DNA of 64,000 nt from Mycolicibacterium phocaicum (GCF_010731115.1 NZ_AP022616.1:496001-560000), one strand, 5' to 3'; counted from the stretch's first letter, positions 42,373 through 52,287 are shown. A program made the numbers and translations. Notes: a model not told the origin generated them from the letters alone.

Positions 42373-42388
42373 CTAGAACACGTTCTAG
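42373..42388. promoter_or_regulatory. KstR operator upstream of the Rv1817-like flavoprotein
   Basis: CTAGAACACGTTCTAG matches the mycobacterial KstR box (TnnAACnnGTTnnA) with the full TAGAAC/GTTCTA halves. KstR represses cholesterol-catabolism genes. It lies 4 nt after the AHSA1 stop and 111 nt before the flavoprotein start. A second perfect palindrome, GACACGTGTC, lies at 42433-42442. Confidence 0.75.
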
Positions 42389-42499
42389 CCATGGTCTCGT
42401 CTCGACGTTATTGTCTAGTCGATCACTGATCAGACACGTGTCCAGGTTGCCGGATTCGACCGCGCCGGACACCACCCCGAGACCGGCCCAGGAGAGACG

Positions 42500-43978
42500 A
42501 TGCAAACAGTGCCCGAGACCGTCGACGCCGCCGACGTCACCGAATGGTCCGACGAGGCCGACGTCGTGGTGATCGGCTTCGGTATCGCCGGTGGCTGTGC
42601 CGCGGTCAGCGCTGCGGCCGCGGGCGCCAAGGTCCTCGTGCTGGAGAAGGCCGCCGGTGCGGGCGGCACCACATCCATGGCCGGCGGCCACTTCTACCTG
42701 GGTGGCGGCACGGCGGTGCAGCAGGCCACCGGCCACGACGACACCGCCGACGAGATGTACAAGTACCTGGTCGCCGTCGCCCACGACCCCGAGCACGACA
42801 AGATCCGCGCCTACTGCGACGGCAGCGTCGAGCACTTCAACTGGTTGGAGGACTTGGGCTTTCAGTTCGAGCGCAGCTACTACCCCGGCAAGGTGGTGGT
42901 GCCGCCGGGCACCGAGGGGCTGTCCTACACCGGCAACGAGAAGGTGTGGCCGTTCTGCGAGCAGGCCAAGGCCGCGCCGCGCGGGCATTCGGTCCCGGTG
43001 CCGGGCGAACTGGGCGGCGCCGACATGGTCATCAAGCTGCTGCTGAAACGCGCCGACGAGCTCGGCGTCGAGATGCGCTACGAGACCGGCGCGACCAACC
43101 TCGTGGTGGACGACGCCGGTGCCGTGGTCGGTGTCCGCTGGAAGAACTTCGGCGTGACGGGCACCGTCAAGGCCGGCGCGGTGGTCATCGCCGCGGGCGG
43201 TTTCGCGATGAACCCGGAGATGGTGGCCGAGCACACGCCGGCGCTGGGGCAGAAGCGAAAGACCAAGCACCACGGGGAAGTTGAGCCCTACATCCTGGGC
43301 AACCCGAACGACGACGGACTGGGCATCAAGCTCGGCGTGTCCGCCGGCGGTGTCGCCAAGAACCTGGACCAGCTGTTCATCACTGCCGCCTGCTACCCGC
43401 CGGAGATCCTGCTCACGGGTGTCATCGTCAACAAGGACGGGCAGCGCTTCGTCAACGAGGACTCATACCACTCGCGCACATCGGCTTTCGTGCTCGAGCA
43501 GCCCGACCAGTTGGCCTACCTGATCGTCGACGAGGCGCACACCGAGATGCCGGCCATGCCGCTGATCCGTTTCATCGACGGTTGGGAGACCATCGCGGAA
43601 ATGGAAGAGGCACTGGGCATTCCGGCCGGGAACCTGGCAGCGACGCTGGAGCGCTACAACGCCAACGCCGCGCGCGGCGAGGACCCCGACTTTCACAAGC
43701 AGCCGGATTACGTTGCGGCGCAGGACAATGGACCGTGGGCAGCGTTCGACCTGTCGCTGGGCCGGGCCCTGTACTCCGGATTCACCATGGGCGGACTGTC
43801 GGTCAGCATCGACGGCCAGGTGCTGCGCGAAGACGGCACCGCGGTGCCGGGGCTGTACGCGGCGGGCGCCTGCGCGTCGAACATCGCACAGGACGGCCGA
43901 GGCTATGCCAGCGGCACCCAGTTGGGCGAAGGCTCCTTCTTCGGCCGGCGAGCCGGAAAGCACGCCGCCACTCGGTGA
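42500..43978 (+). CDS. FAD-dependent dehydrogenase, fumarate reductase/ketosteroid dehydrogenase-like (Rv1817-like)
   Basis: A 492-residue flavoprotein. The N-terminal Rossmann motif is VVVIGFGIAGGCAAVS with GAKVLVLEK, followed by GGTTSMAGGHFYLGGG. The C-terminal FAD loop is TAVPGLYAAGACASN, then GRGYASGTQLGEG. The overall pattern is that of FAD_binding_2 enzymes such as 3-ketosteroid delta-1-dehydrogenase and fumarate reductase. A KstR box upstream supports a steroid-related substrate. CAGGAGAG lies just before the ATG. The stop abuts the convergent bacA stop with no base between. Confidence 0.88.
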   Translation: MQTVPETVDAADVTEWSDEADVVVIGFGIAGGCAAVSAAAAGAKVLVLEKAAGAGGTTSMAGGHFYLGGGTAVQQATGHDDTADEMYKYLVAVAHDPEHDKIRAYCDGSVEHFNWLEDLGFQFERSYYPGKVVVPPGTEGLSYTGNEKVWPFCEQAKAAPRGHSVPVPGELGGADMVIKLLLKRADELGVEMRYETGATNLVVDDAGAVVGVRWKNFGVTGTVKAGAVVIAAGGFAMNPEMVAEHTPALGQKRKTKHHGEVEPYILGNPNDDGLGIKLGVSAGGVAKNLDQLFITAACYPPEILLTGVIVNKDGQRFVNEDSYHSRTSAFVLEQPDQLAYLIVDEAHTEMPAMPLIRFIDGWETIAEMEEALGIPAGNLAATLERYNANAARGEDPDFHKQPDYVAAQDNGPWAAFDLSLGRALYSGFTMGGLSVSIDGQVLREDGTAVPGLYAAGACASNIAQDGRGYASGTQLGEGSFFGRRAGKHAATR

Positions 43979-45901
43979 TCAGACCCGGGCGGGTTCGCCG
44001 TCCTGGTCTTCGATGCGGGTGAGCCGCCACTCGCCGTTGCCCAGCAGTTCCAGCTCCTGCTGGTGGTGCTGCTCGACGGTGCTGCGGTGGCTGACGCTGA
44101 CCACGGTGGTATCCGGCAGTTCTGTCCGAACCAGTTGGTACAGCATCATTTCCAGGCCCTCGTCGAGAGCCGAGGTGGACTCGTCGAAGAACAGGGCCTT
44201 CGGCCGGGTCAGCAGCACGCGGGCGAAGGCGACGCGCTGCTGCTCGCCGGGGGAGAGCACCTTGGCCCAGTCGTCGACCTCGTCGAGGCGGCTCGCCAGA
44301 TGCGGCAGCGCGACCTTGGCAAGGACATCCTGCAACTCGGCGTCGGTGTAGTCCCCGGACTTGCGCGGGTAGGACACCACGGTGCGCAGATCACCCAGCG
44401 GCACATAGGGGAGCTGCGACAGGAACAGCGTCTCGTTCTCGTCCATCGGGAAATGCATGGCGCCGTGACAGAAGGGCCACAGCTTGGCCAGGCTGCGCAA
44501 CAACGTGGTCTTGCCGGCGCCGGACGGCCCGGTGATCACCAGCGCCTCGCCGGGATACAGGCACAAATCCAGCGGAGCGATGAGTTCGCGTCCGTCCGGA
44601 GTACTCACTGTGACCTTCTCCAGCGTGATGGTGTCGTCGGGGCAGTCCTCGGTCGCGAGTTCGGGCAGGTGCCGTGCCGCATCGTTGGCCGTGACCAGGC
44701 CGTACAGACGGATGATGGCAGCGCGGTAGCCGGCGAACTGGTCGTACACGTTGCGGAAGAAGGACAGGCCGTCCTGGATGCTGCCGAACGCCGACGCGGT
44801 CTGGTTCATGTCGCCGAGCTTGATCTCGCCGGCGAGGAAGCGGGGGAACTGCAACACATACGGCAGCGGCACGATGATCTGACTCATCGACAGGTTCCAG
44901 CCGTTGAGGCCGATCATCCGGTTGACGTAGCGCTTGTAGTTGGCCACCACCGGGGCGAACAACCGGCGCAGGCCGGTTCGCTCGGCTGCCTCACCGTGGT
45001 AGAAGGCGACGGCCTCGGCGGCGTCGCGCAAGCGCACCAACGCATAGCGGAACGCCGCGTTGAAGCGTTCGTTGTCGAACGTCAGCCAGATGATCGGGCG
45101 GCCGATCCAGAAGGTGACGATCGAGGCGATCAGCACATAGCCGATGCCAACCCAGAACATCGCCTTGTCGAGGGTGAATCCGGCGATGGTCAGGGGTCCC
45201 GACAGTTCCCAGAGAATCGCGGTGAACGAAAGCATCGAGGCGATGGCGTTGATGGCGCCGAACAGCAGCGTCGAGGTGGTCATGTTGTTGGGCGTGTTGG
45301 GCAGCGGACCCACGCCGGCGGTGAAGATGTCGATGTCGCTTTGGATGCGCTGGTCCGGGTTGTCGATGGTGTCGTCGATGAACCGCGACCGGTAGTAGGC
45401 CTTGCCATCGAGCCAGTCGCCGGTGAGCTGATCCGTCAGCCACGCGCGCCACCTCAGGATGAAGCGCTGCGTCATGAACAGGTCGAGCATGATGCGCCCG
45501 ACGTGCAGCGTGGCCAGCAGCGAGAAGATGCCGATCGACATCCAGAACCCGTGCGCCCCGGAGTCCTTCACCGTCTGGTCATGACCTGCCAGACCGGAGG
45601 CCACCACCTGGAAGCTGGTCATCAGGTCGTTGCTCTGATAACTGAAAAGCACCGTGAGCCGAACGCCGGTGATCACCGACAGCAGCAGCGCCGCCAGCCA
45701 CAGCCACACCTTGATACTCGCGCGGCCGACGAAGTAGCCGCCGGTGATGCGCCAGAACTGCCGCCCCCAGACCGTGAACCGGCCGATGGCGGTCACCACC
45801 ACCAGCGTCGATACCGCTGCGATCAGCCAGGCTTTCGCGATCCACCACAGCGAGGTCGTGAGCTCACTGCCCCATTCGAGGGTCGGGGTGAACAAATCCA
45901 T
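43979..45901 (-). CDS. bacA: BacA/SbmA-type ABC transporter (Rv1819c)
   Basis: A 640-residue half-transporter with the membrane domain fused to the ATPase. Six helices lie in residues ~25-330, including the SbmA/BacA segment with [23 protein letters not shown]. The ATPase has Walker [10 protein letters not shown] from residue 458, signature [13 protein letters not shown] and Walker [14 protein letters not shown]. The M. tuberculosis orthologue imports hydrophilic compounds such as vitamin B12, bleomycin and antimicrobial peptides. ATG 45901 is chosen because TACCTT stands 6 nt upstream and the length matches the orthologue (about 639). Confidence 0.93.
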   Translation of the reverse strand: MDLFTPTLEWGSELTTSLWWIAKAWLIAAVSTLVVVTAIGRFTVWGRQFWRITGGYFVGRASIKVWLWLAALLLSVITGVRLTVLFSYQSNDLMTSFQVVASGLAGHDQTVKDSGAHGFWMSIGIFSLLATLHVGRIMLDLFMTQRFILRWRAWLTDQLTGDWLDGKAYYRSRFIDDTIDNPDQRIQSDIDIFTAGVGPLPNTPNNMTTSTLLFGAINAIASMLSFTAILWELSGPLTIAGFTLDKAMFWVGIGYVLIASIVTFWIGRPIIWLTFDNERFNAAFRYALVRLRDAAEAVAFYHGEAAERTGLRRLFAPVVANYKRYVNRMIGLNGWNLSMSQIIVPLPYVLQFPRFLAGEIKLGDMNQTASAFGSIQDGLSFFRNVYDQFAGYRAAIIRLYGLVTANDAARHLPELATEDCPDDTITLEKVTVSTPDGRELIAPLDLCLYPGEALVITGPSGAGKTTLLRSLAKLWPFCHGAMHFPMDENETLFLSQLPYVPLGDLRTVVSYPRKSGDYTDAELQDVLAKVALPHLASRLDEVDDWAKVLSPGEQQRVAFARVLLTRPKALFFDESTSALDEGLEMMLYQLVRTELPDTTVVSVSHRSTVEQHHQQELELLGNGEWRLTRIEDQDGEPARV

Positions 45902-45907
45902 CCCCGC

Positions 45908-45913
45908 AAGGTA
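45908..45913 (-). promoter_or_regulatory. -10 hexamer TACCTT for a leaderless bacA mRNA
   Basis: On the minus strand TACCTT is followed by 6 nt and then ATG 45901. Its sequence is identical to the divergent secA2 hexamer. Confidence 0.5.
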
Positions 45914-46025
45914 CCCGTGCTCTGTTGACGTGCGCGCTGCGACAGGCATGGACGTGAGACGCCGGTCACCTTCCGCGGGTCTCGGGCAGGTGGATGGTTG
46001 CAGAAGTGCCGCCGGACCGGACCGG

Positions 46026-46031
46026 TACCTT
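46026..46031 (+). promoter_or_regulatory. -10 hexamer TACCTT for a leaderless secA2 mRNA
   Basis: TACCTT is followed by 6 nt and then GTG 46038, with no Shine-Dalgarno. Confidence 0.5.
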
Positions 46032-46037
46032 TGACCT

Positions 46038-48383
46038 GTGGCGAAAACGAGCACCGCGAAATCCGGCCGGCTGAGCAGCAAGTTCTGGAAGCTGCTCGGT
46101 GCCTCCACCGACAAGAACCAGAACCGATCGATGAATCAGGTTCGGGCGTCGGCCGAATTCGACGACAAGGCCGCGGGGCTGGACGACGAGCAGATCACCA
46201 AGGCCGCCAAGCTGCTCGAGCTGTCCGAGCTCGCCGATGCCGCCGACATCCCGCAGTTCCTGGCCATCGCCCGCGAGGCCGCAGAGCGCACGACGGGCCT
46301 GCGCCCGTTCGACGTTCAGCTCCTCGGCGCGCTGCGCATGATGGCCGGTGACGTCGTCGAGATGGCCACCGGTGAGGGCAAGACCCTGGCCGGCGCCATC
46401 GCGGCTGCCGGTTACGCGCTGGCGGGACGGCACGTGCACGTCATCTCGGTCAACGACTACCTGGCCCGCCGTGACGCCGAGTGGATGGGACCGCTGCTCG
46501 CCGCCATGGGCCTGACGGTCGGCTGGATCACCGCCGAGTCGACGGCCGCCGAACGGCGCGCCGCCTACGAATGCGACGTCACCTACGCCTCGGTCAACGA
46601 GATCGGATTCGACGTCCTGCGCGACCAGCTCGTCACCCACGTCGACGACCTGGTGTCGCCGCGGCCCGACGTCGCACTCATCGACGAGGCCGACTCCGTG
46701 CTCGTCGACGAGGCGCTGGTGCCGCTGGTGCTCGCCGGCACCACCCACCGCGAGACCCCGCGCATGGAGATCATCCGGCTGGTCGGGGAGATGACCTCCG
46801 AGAACCGGGTCGACGACTCGCTGCAGTACTACGACACCGACGCCGACCGCCGCAACGTGCACCTCACCGACGCCGGCGCGCGCAAGCTCGAGAAGGCGCT
46901 CGGCGGCATCGACCTGTACTCCGAGGAGCACATCGGCACCACCCTGACCGAGGTCAACGTCGCCCTGCACGCCCACGTGCTGCTGCAGCGCGACGTGCAC
47001 TACATCGTGCGGGACAACGCCGTTCACCTCATCAACGCCTCGCGCGGCCGCATCGCGTCGCTGCAGCGCTGGCCCGACGGCCTGCAGGCCGCCGTCGAGG
47101 CCAAGGAAGGCATCGAGACCACCGAGACGGGCGAGGTGCTCGACACCATCACCGTCCAGGCCCTCATCAACCGGTACCCGACGGTGTGCGGCATGACCGG
47201 TACCGCGCTGGCCGCCGGTGAGCAGCTGCGCCAGTTCTACCGGCTCGGGGTGTCGCCGATCCCGCCGAACACGCCGAACATCCGCGAGGACGAGGCCGAC
47301 CGCGTCTACATCACCGCGGCCGCCAAGAACCAGGCCGTCATCGAGCACATCCAGGAGATCCACGCGACCGGTCAGCCGGTGCTGGTCGGCACCCGCGACG
47401 TCGCCGAATCCGAAGAGCTGCACGCGAAGCTGGTCAAGGCCGGCGTGCCCGCTGTCGTGCTGAACGCCAAGAACGACGAGGAAGAAGCCGCCGTCATCGC
47501 CGAGGCCGGCAAGCTCGCCACCGTCACCGTCTCCACCCAGATGGCCGGCCGCGGCACCGACATCCGCCTCGGCGGATCCGACGAAGCCGACCACGACGCC
47601 GTCGCGGAGCTGGGCGGCCTGCATGTCATCGGCACCGGCCGGCACCACACCGAGCGCCTCGACAATCAGCTGCGCGGCCGCGCCGGCCGTCAGGGCGACC
47701 CGGGATCATCGGTGTTCTTCTCCAGCTGGGAGGACGACGTCGTCGTCTCGCACCTGGACCCCGAAAAGCTGCCGATGCAGACCGATGAAGACGGCCGGAT
47801 CATCAGTGACCGCGCCGGCCAGATGCTCGAGCACGCCCAGCGCGTCGCCGAGGGCCGGCTGCTGGACGTCCACGCCAACACCTGGCGCTACAACCAGCTC
47901 ACCGCGCAGCAGCGCGCGATCATCGTGGAACGCCGAGAGACGTTGCTGCGCACCACAACCGCGCGTGACGAACTCAAGGAGCTGGCGCCGGACCGGTACC
48001 AGCAATTGGCTGACGAGGTCGGTGAGGACGAGCTCGAGCGCATCTGCCGGCTGATCATGCTGTACCACCTCGACCGCGGCTGGGCCGACCACCTGGCCTA
48101 CCTGTCCGACATCCGCGAGAGCATCCACCTGCGCGCGCTGGGACGTCAGGACCCGCTCGACGAGTTCCACCGCATGGCGGTCGACGCGTTCGCGTCGCTG
48201 GCGGCCGACGCCATCGAGGCTGCGCAACAGACCTTCGAGACCGCCAACGTGCTGGCGGACGAGCCCGGCCTGGATCTGTCCAAGCTGGCGCGCCCGACAT
48301 CGACGTGGACGTACATGATTCACGACAACCCGCTGGCGGACGACACGATGGCAGCGCTGAGCCTGCCCGGGGTATTCCGTTAG
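46038..48383 (+). CDS. secA2: Accessory protein-export ATPase SecA2
   Basis: A 781-residue ATPase, shorter than housekeeping SecA. Nucleotide-binding domain 1 has [12 protein letters not shown], Walker A MATGEGKT (109-116) and the DEAD-type LIDEADSVL. The preprotein-binding domain follows. NBD2 has [16 protein letters not shown] and [17 protein letters not shown]. The C-terminal zinc-binding tail of SecA1 is missing, as usual for SecA2. In mycobacteria it exports a subset of proteins important in stress and host interaction. GTG 46038 is supported by the hexamer 6 nt upstream. It heads a run with pgsA2 and the DUF881 genes. Confidence 0.96.
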   Translation: MAKTSTAKSGRLSSKFWKLLGASTDKNQNRSMNQVRASAEFDDKAAGLDDEQITKAAKLLELSELADAADIPQFLAIAREAAERTTGLRPFDVQLLGALRMMAGDVVEMATGEGKTLAGAIAAAGYALAGRHVHVISVNDYLARRDAEWMGPLLAAMGLTVGWITAESTAAERRAAYECDVTYASVNEIGFDVLRDQLVTHVDDLVSPRPDVALIDEADSVLVDEALVPLVLAGTTHRETPRMEIIRLVGEMTSENRVDDSLQYYDTDADRRNVHLTDAGARKLEKALGGIDLYSEEHIGTTLTEVNVALHAHVLLQRDVHYIVRDNAVHLINASRGRIASLQRWPDGLQAAVEAKEGIETTETGEVLDTITVQALINRYPTVCGMTGTALAAGEQLRQFYRLGVSPIPPNTPNIREDEADRVYITAAAKNQAVIEHIQEIHATGQPVLVGTRDVAESEELHAKLVKAGVPAVVLNAKNDEEEAAVIAEAGKLATVTVSTQMAGRGTDIRLGGSDEADHDAVAELGGLHVIGTGRHHTERLDNQLRGRAGRQGDPGSSVFFSSWEDDVVVSHLDPEKLPMQTDEDGRIISDRAGQMLEHAQRVAEGRLLDVHANTWRYNQLTAQQRAIIVERRETLLRTTTARDELKELAPDRYQQLADEVGEDELERICRLIMLYHLDRGWADHLAYLSDIRESIHLRALGRQDPLDEFHRMAVDAFASLAADAIEAAQQTFETANVLADEPGLDLSKLARPTSTWTYMIHDNPLADDTMAALSLPGVFR

Positions 48384-48386
48384 GTT
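48381..48386 (+). promoter_or_regulatory. -10 hexamer TAGGTT at the secA2 stop, for a leaderless pgsA2 mRNA
   Basis: TAGGTT includes the secA2 stop codon and is followed by 7 nt and then ATG 48394. A pgsA2 transcript independent of secA2 is therefore possible. Confidence 0.4.
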
Positions 48387-48393
48387 TAGTCGC

Positions 48394-49005
48394 ATGACGA
48401 CCAGCGATCCGGAAGCCGGCGCGGCCGACCGGGTGCTGACGATTCCCAACGCGCTCAGCGCGTTGCGGTTGCTACTGGTCCCGGTATTCCTGTACCTGCT
48501 GTTGTCGGCGCACGCGAACGGCTGGGCCGTCGCGATCCTGATGTTCAGCGGCTTCTCGGACTGGGCCGACGGCAAGATCGCACGCCTGGTGCCGAACCAG
48601 TCGTCGCGGCTGGGCGAGCTGCTGGACCCGCTGGTCGACCGGATCTACATGCTCGTCGTGCCGGTCGCGCTGGCGATCGCGCACGTCGTGCCGTGGTGGT
48701 TCGTGCTGACCCTGATCGGCCGTGACGCCGTGCTGGCGGCCACGCTGCCGCTGCTGCGCGGCCGCGGGCTGACGGCGCTGCCCGTCACCTACATCGGCAA
48801 GGCCGCGACGTTCGCGCTGATGTCCGGTTTCCCCTTGGTGCTGCTGGGGCAGTGGCCCGACGCCTGGAGCCGGGTGGTGCTGGCCTGCGGTTGGGCGTTC
48901 CTGGCGTGGGGCATGGCCATGTATCTGTGGTCGGCGGTGCTGTACCTGATCCAGGTGTCGATGGTGCTGCGGGACCTGCCGCCGATGACGAGGTCCGCCG
49001 CGTGA
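48394..49005 (+). CDS. pgsA2: CDP-alcohol phosphatidyltransferase PgsA2
   Basis: A 203-residue membrane enzyme with about five helices. The family motif is present as SDWADGKIAR, then 9 residues, then GELLDPLVD. This gives the Asp and Gly residues that bind CDP-diacylglycerol and metal; the usual distance between AR and G is 8, so one residue is extra here. It is annotated as a phosphatidylglycerophosphate or cardiolipin-type synthase in M. tuberculosis (Rv1822). The stop overlaps the next start (GTGA). Confidence 0.92.
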   Translation: MTTSDPEAGAADRVLTIPNALSALRLLLVPVFLYLLLSAHANGWAVAILMFSGFSDWADGKIARLVPNQSSRLGELLDPLVDRIYMLVVPVALAIAHVVPWWFVLTLIGRDAVLAATLPLLRGRGLTALPVTYIGKAATFALMSGFPLVLLGQWPDAWSRVVLACGWAFLAWGMAMYLWSAVLYLIQVSMVLRDLPPMTRSAA

Positions 49006-49943
49006 CTGAAGCCGGGACTCCCCGGGACCGGGCGCTGGGCGGCTACTGGCCGGAGGCCGGCCGCAACAGTCACGTCGCCGACGAGCCGGTCCGGATTCCG
49101 GTGCCGTCGCTGCTGCGTTCGCTGCTCACCGACCACCTGGACCCCGGTTACGCCGCCGCCGCCGAGCGCCGTGCCGCCGCGGGCGACGGTGCCCGGCGCA
49201 GCCGCCCCCGGTTCGCCGACGGCGCCTGGCTGCTGGTCGGCGTCGCCGCGGTGTCGGTGGTGTTCGTGACGGCGGCGCAGCATGCGGTGTCGATGGCTCC
49301 GGCCAACGACCAGACTCAACACGTGCTGTCGGCCAACGCGCGCACCGCCGAGGAGCGGACGCGCGACAGCACCGCCACCCGCGACGCGCTGGCCGGCCAG
49401 GTCGAGGCTGCACGCCGCAGCCGGCTGGCCGGCGACGCGAAAGGCCGTGAACTGCTGGCCGCCCTCGAACAGGCCGAGTTCGGTGCCGGCGTGACCGCGG
49501 TGACCGGACCCGGCCTCACCGTCACCGTCACCGAGCCGCCGCCGAGCCCGAACCTGTCCGACGTGTCCAAGCAGAGGGTTGCCGGTAGCCCGCAGATCAT
49601 CCTGGACCGGGACCTGCAGCTGGCCGTCAACTCATTATGGGCGGCCGGTGCCGAGGCGGTCTCCGTCGGAGGTGTGCGGATCGGGCCGAACGTGACCATG
49701 CGGCAGGCCGGCGGTGGCATCCTCGTCGACAACCAGCCGGTCGCCAGCCCTTACGTGATCGTCGCCATCGGGCCGCCGCACGCCATGCAGGAGGTGTTCG
49801 AGCAGACGCCCGCCATGCAGCGGCTGATGCTGCTCGCCCAGTCGTACGGGGTGGGCATCAGCGTCCAGACCCGGGACCGGCTCACGGTGTCGGCCGCGTC
49901 GGTACGAGATGTCAACTTCTCCAAGGAGATCGGACCAAAGTGA
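49002..49943 (+). CDS. DUF881 membrane protein (Rv1823-like)
   Basis: A 313-residue protein. A cytosolic N-terminus of ~65 residues is followed by one membrane helix (about 68-88, GAWLLVGVAAVSVVFVTAA), a helical stretch (RTAEERTRDSTATRDALAGQ) and a DUF881 domain (about 155-310). GTG 49002 overlaps the pgsA2 stop. A second DUF881 gene lies two genes downstream. DUF881 proteins resemble divisome/septum-associated coiled-coil membrane proteins, but no function is established. Confidence 0.85.
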   Translation: MTEAGTPRDRALGGYWPEAGRNSHVADEPVRIPVPSLLRSLLTDHLDPGYAAAAERRAAAGDGARRSRPRFADGAWLLVGVAAVSVVFVTAAQHAVSMAPANDQTQHVLSANARTAEERTRDSTATRDALAGQVEAARRSRLAGDAKGRELLAALEQAEFGAGVTAVTGPGLTVTVTEPPPSPNLSDVSKQRVAGSPQIILDRDLQLAVNSLWAAGAEAVSVGGVRIGPNVTMRQAGGGILVDNQPVASPYVIVAIGPPHAMQEVFEQTPAMQRLMLLAQSYGVGISVQTRDRLTVSAASVRDVNFSKEIGPK

Positions 49944-49953
49944 GCAGGGGTAC

Positions 49954-50286
49954 ATGAGCGGGATCGCGGCACTGGTGGTCGGCATCGTGGTGGGATTGAT
50001 CTTCCACCCGAGCGTGCCCGAAGCCGTCCAGCCGTATCTGCCGATCGCCGTGGTGGCGGCGCTGGACGCGGTGTTCGGGGGATTGCGGGCCTACCTGGAG
50101 CGCATATTCGATGCGAAGGTCTTCGTGATCTCGTTCGTCTTCAACGTCCTGGTCGCCGCGGTGATCGTGTACGTGGGCGACCAACTGGGCGTGGGCACGC
50201 AGCTGTCCACCGCGATCATCGTGGTGCTCGGTATCCGCATCTTCGGCAACGCTGCGGCGCTGCGCCGCAGGTTGTTCGGGGCGTGA
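49954..50286 (+). CDS. Small basic membrane protein, DUF1290 (Rv1824-like)
   Basis: A 110-residue protein with three membrane helices (residues 3-20, 28-48 and 60-85) and a basic C-terminus (RIFGNAAALRRRLFG). The family (small basic protein, Sbp) occurs next to DUF881 genes in Gram-positive bacteria, often near division genes. ATG 49954 is chosen with AGGGGT directly upstream; it follows the DUF881 stop by 10 nt. Its conserved companions suggest a membrane complex with the two DUF881 proteins. Confidence 0.85.
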   Translation: MSGIAALVVGIVVGLIFHPSVPEAVQPYLPIAVVAALDAVFGGLRAYLERIFDAKVFVISFVFNVLVAAVIVYVGDQLGVGTQLSTAIIVVLGIRIFGNAAALRRRLFGA

Positions 50287-50325
50287 CGGTGCTGGGGCGA
50301 GCGGAGCGACGGGGAAAACGACAGT

Positions 50326-51126
50326 ATGGCTGACGAACAGCACGCGAACGAGCACCACGCGGACGAGGAACACCACGGGCGCCACGAGCTGCCCGACGGC
50401 GTCCCGGCGCGGCTGCCGCGCACCCGCTCGCAGTTGATGTTCGGCGCGCTGGCCGTGCTGCTGTGCGCCCTGCTCGGGGTGGCCATCGCGACGCAGGTGC
50501 GTCAGACCGAATCGGGCGACGCCCTTGACACCGCGCGGCCCGCCGACCTGCTGGTGCTGCTCGACTCGCTGCAGCAGCGCGAGGCGTCCCTCAACACCGA
50601 GGTGGCCGACCTGCAGAAGACGCTGTCGTCGCTGCAGGCGTCGGGCAACAGTGATCAGGCCGCCATCGAGAACGCGCAGGCGCGGCTGCGGGCCCTGTCG
50701 ATCCTGATCGGCACGGTCGCGGCCACCGGCCCGGGCGTCACCATCACCATCCAGGACATCGCGCCCGGCGTGTCGCCGGAGACCTTGCTCGACGTCATCA
50801 ACGAGCTGCGCGCAGCCGGTGCCGAGGCCATCGAAATCCGGTCCGGCGGCGGTGACCAGCAGACCGCGGTGCGGGTCGGTGTCGACACCTGGGTGACCGG
50901 CACCGCGGGCGCGCTGGTGGTCGACAACGTGACCATGAACCCGCCGTATTCCATTCTCGCCATTGGTGATCCGCCGACGCTGGCGGCCGCGATGAACATC
51001 CCGGGCGGGGCGATGGACAGTGTGAAACGGGTTGGCGGCACAATGACCGTGCAACAGGCCGACACGATCGACGTGAGTGCCTTGCGGCAACCGAAACCGC
51101 GCCAATACGCTCAGCCCGTCAAGTAG
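50326..51126 (+). CDS. DUF881 membrane protein (Rv1825-like)
   Basis: A 266-residue protein. Residues 1-30 are rich in His and acidic residues (ANEHHADEEHHGRHE), one membrane helix spans about 37-56, a coiled coil follows near 72-120, and the DUF881 domain covers about 120-255 (TGPGVTITIQDIAPG, AGAEAIEIRSGGGD, GALVVDNVTMNPPYSILAIG). It is paralogous to the gene at 49002. The His-rich N-terminus could bind metal but may be only a composition effect. Confidence 0.85.
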   Translation: MADEQHANEHHADEEHHGRHELPDGVPARLPRTRSQLMFGALAVLLCALLGVAIATQVRQTESGDALDTARPADLLVLLDSLQQREASLNTEVADLQKTLSSLQASGNSDQAAIENAQARLRALSILIGTVAATGPGVTITIQDIAPGVSPETLLDVINELRAAGAEAIEIRSGGGDQQTAVRVGVDTWVTGTAGALVVDNVTMNPPYSILAIGDPPTLAAAMNIPGGAMDSVKRVGGTMTVQQADTIDVSALRQPKPRQYAQPVK

Positions 51127-51199
51127 ACGCCGGGTCTGATCGTCGAGCCGTATCGTATGTACCCCATCAACACACTGACCTGAAACTGCAAGGAGCGTC

Positions 51200-51595
51200 G
51201 TGAGCGAAACGCCAGCCGATCTGCTGTACACCACCGAGCACGAATGGGTGCGCCGCACCGGCGAGGGCACCGTGCGGGTCGGAATCACCGATTTCGCGCA
51301 GGGCGCGCTGGGTGACGTGGTCTACGTCGATCTGCCCGAGGTCGGTACCACCGTGGCCGCCGGCGACGTGTTCGGCGAGGTCGAGTCGCCCAAGACGACC
51401 TCGGAGCTGTACGCCCCCATCGCCGCGAAAATCGTTGCGGTCAACGGTGATCTGGAGGGCTCGCCCGACCTGGTCAACTCCGATCCGTACGACGCCGGCT
51501 GGCTCATCGAACTCCAGGCCGACGCGGCCGAACTGGACGGCCAGCTCGCCGGTCTGCTCGACGCGGACGGCTACCGGGCGACCCTTGACGACTGA
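51200..51595 (+). CDS. gcvH: Glycine cleavage system H protein
   Basis: A 131-residue lipoyl carrier that shuttles the aminomethyl group among the P, T and L proteins. The lipoylated Lys is residue 65 in EVESPKTTSELYAP. HEWVRR, VGITDFAQGALGDVVYVDLP and NSDPYDAGWL are typical. GTG 51200 follows AAGGAGCG. The partner gcvB (P protein) is 3.2 kb downstream in the same direction; gcvT is not in the window. A short dyad ACCCT/AGGGT overlaps its stop. Confidence 0.95.
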   Translation: MSETPADLLYTTEHEWVRRTGEGTVRVGITDFAQGALGDVVYVDLPEVGTTVAAGDVFGEVESPKTTSELYAPIAAKIVAVNGDLEGSPDLVNSDPYDAGWLIELQADAAELDGQLAGLLDADGYRATLDD

Positions 51596-51795
51596 CCCTT
51601 TTGTTAGGGTGCTGCGGTCCGGTTCGGCCGCGGCGACACCAAAGTCGGCTCGGCGGATCCGGCGGTGGCGGGCACACTGGCCCGCGCCGCGCGGTACGGT
51701 CAATAGTGAGACCTACGCGACATCGATGACTGCTGGCAGCACCTGCCGGCTGGTCGTGCAAAAGAGCGCCACAGCAGCCAGTAGAGGAGCAGCGC
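51596..51795 (+). other. gcvH-garA intergenic region
   Basis: These 200 nt hold the garA promoter region. The dyad ACCCT (51595-51599), AGGGT (51606-51610) at the left end may attenuate gcvH transcripts. GAGGAG lies 6-11 nt before the garA GTG. No open frame with support was seen. Confidence 0.35.
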
Positions 51796-52272
51796 GTGAC
51801 GGATAACGACAGCGGTTCGGGGACTGATTTCGGGTCCGAGGAGGCAACGGTGGAGACCACGTCGGTCTTCCGTGCGGACTTCCTCAATGAGCTCGATGCC
51901 CCGGCTTCGACGAGCGGCACCAGTGCCGTCTCCGGAGTTGAAGGACTGCCGGTGGGCTCGGCCCTGCTGGTGGTCAAGCGCGGGCCGAATGCCGGCTCGC
52001 GATTCCTGCTGGATCAGCCGAGCACCTCGGCGGGCCGTCATCCCGACAGCGACATCTTCCTCGACGATGTGACGGTGAGCCGTCGCCACGCCGAGTTCCG
52101 GCTCGAGTCCGGCGAGTTCCAGGTGGTCGACGTCGGCAGCCTCAACGGCACCTACGTCAACCGCGAGCCCGTCGACTCGGCGGTGCTGGCCAACGGGGAC
52201 GAGGTCCAGATCGGCAAGTTCCGCCTGGTGTTCCTGACCGGCCCCAAGACCGACGACAGCTCGGCTGGTTAG
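51796..52272 (+). CDS. garA: GarA, FHA-domain regulator of 2-oxoglutarate metabolism
   Basis: A 158-residue protein. The regulatory N-terminus carries EATVETTSVF with Thr21 and Thr22, the sites phosphorylated by PknG and PknB in the M. tuberculosis orthologue. The FHA domain (about 55-145) has GRHPDSDIFLDDVTVSRRHAEF and GSLNGTYVN, the phospho-Thr binding residues. Unphosphorylated GarA inhibits 2-oxoglutarate dehydrogenase and glutamate dehydrogenase and activates glutamate synthase; phosphorylation switches it off. The position between gcvH and the MerR gene is conserved. Confidence 0.95.
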   Translation: MTDNDSGSGTDFGSEEATVETTSVFRADFLNELDAPASTSGTSAVSGVEGLPVGSALLVVKRGPNAGSRFLLDQPSTSAGRHPDSDIFLDDVTVSRRHAEFRLESGEFQVVDVGSLNGTYVNREPVDSAVLANGDEVQIGKFRLVFLTGPKTDDSSAG

Positions 52273-52287
52273 ACCGGCGGTCAGTCC

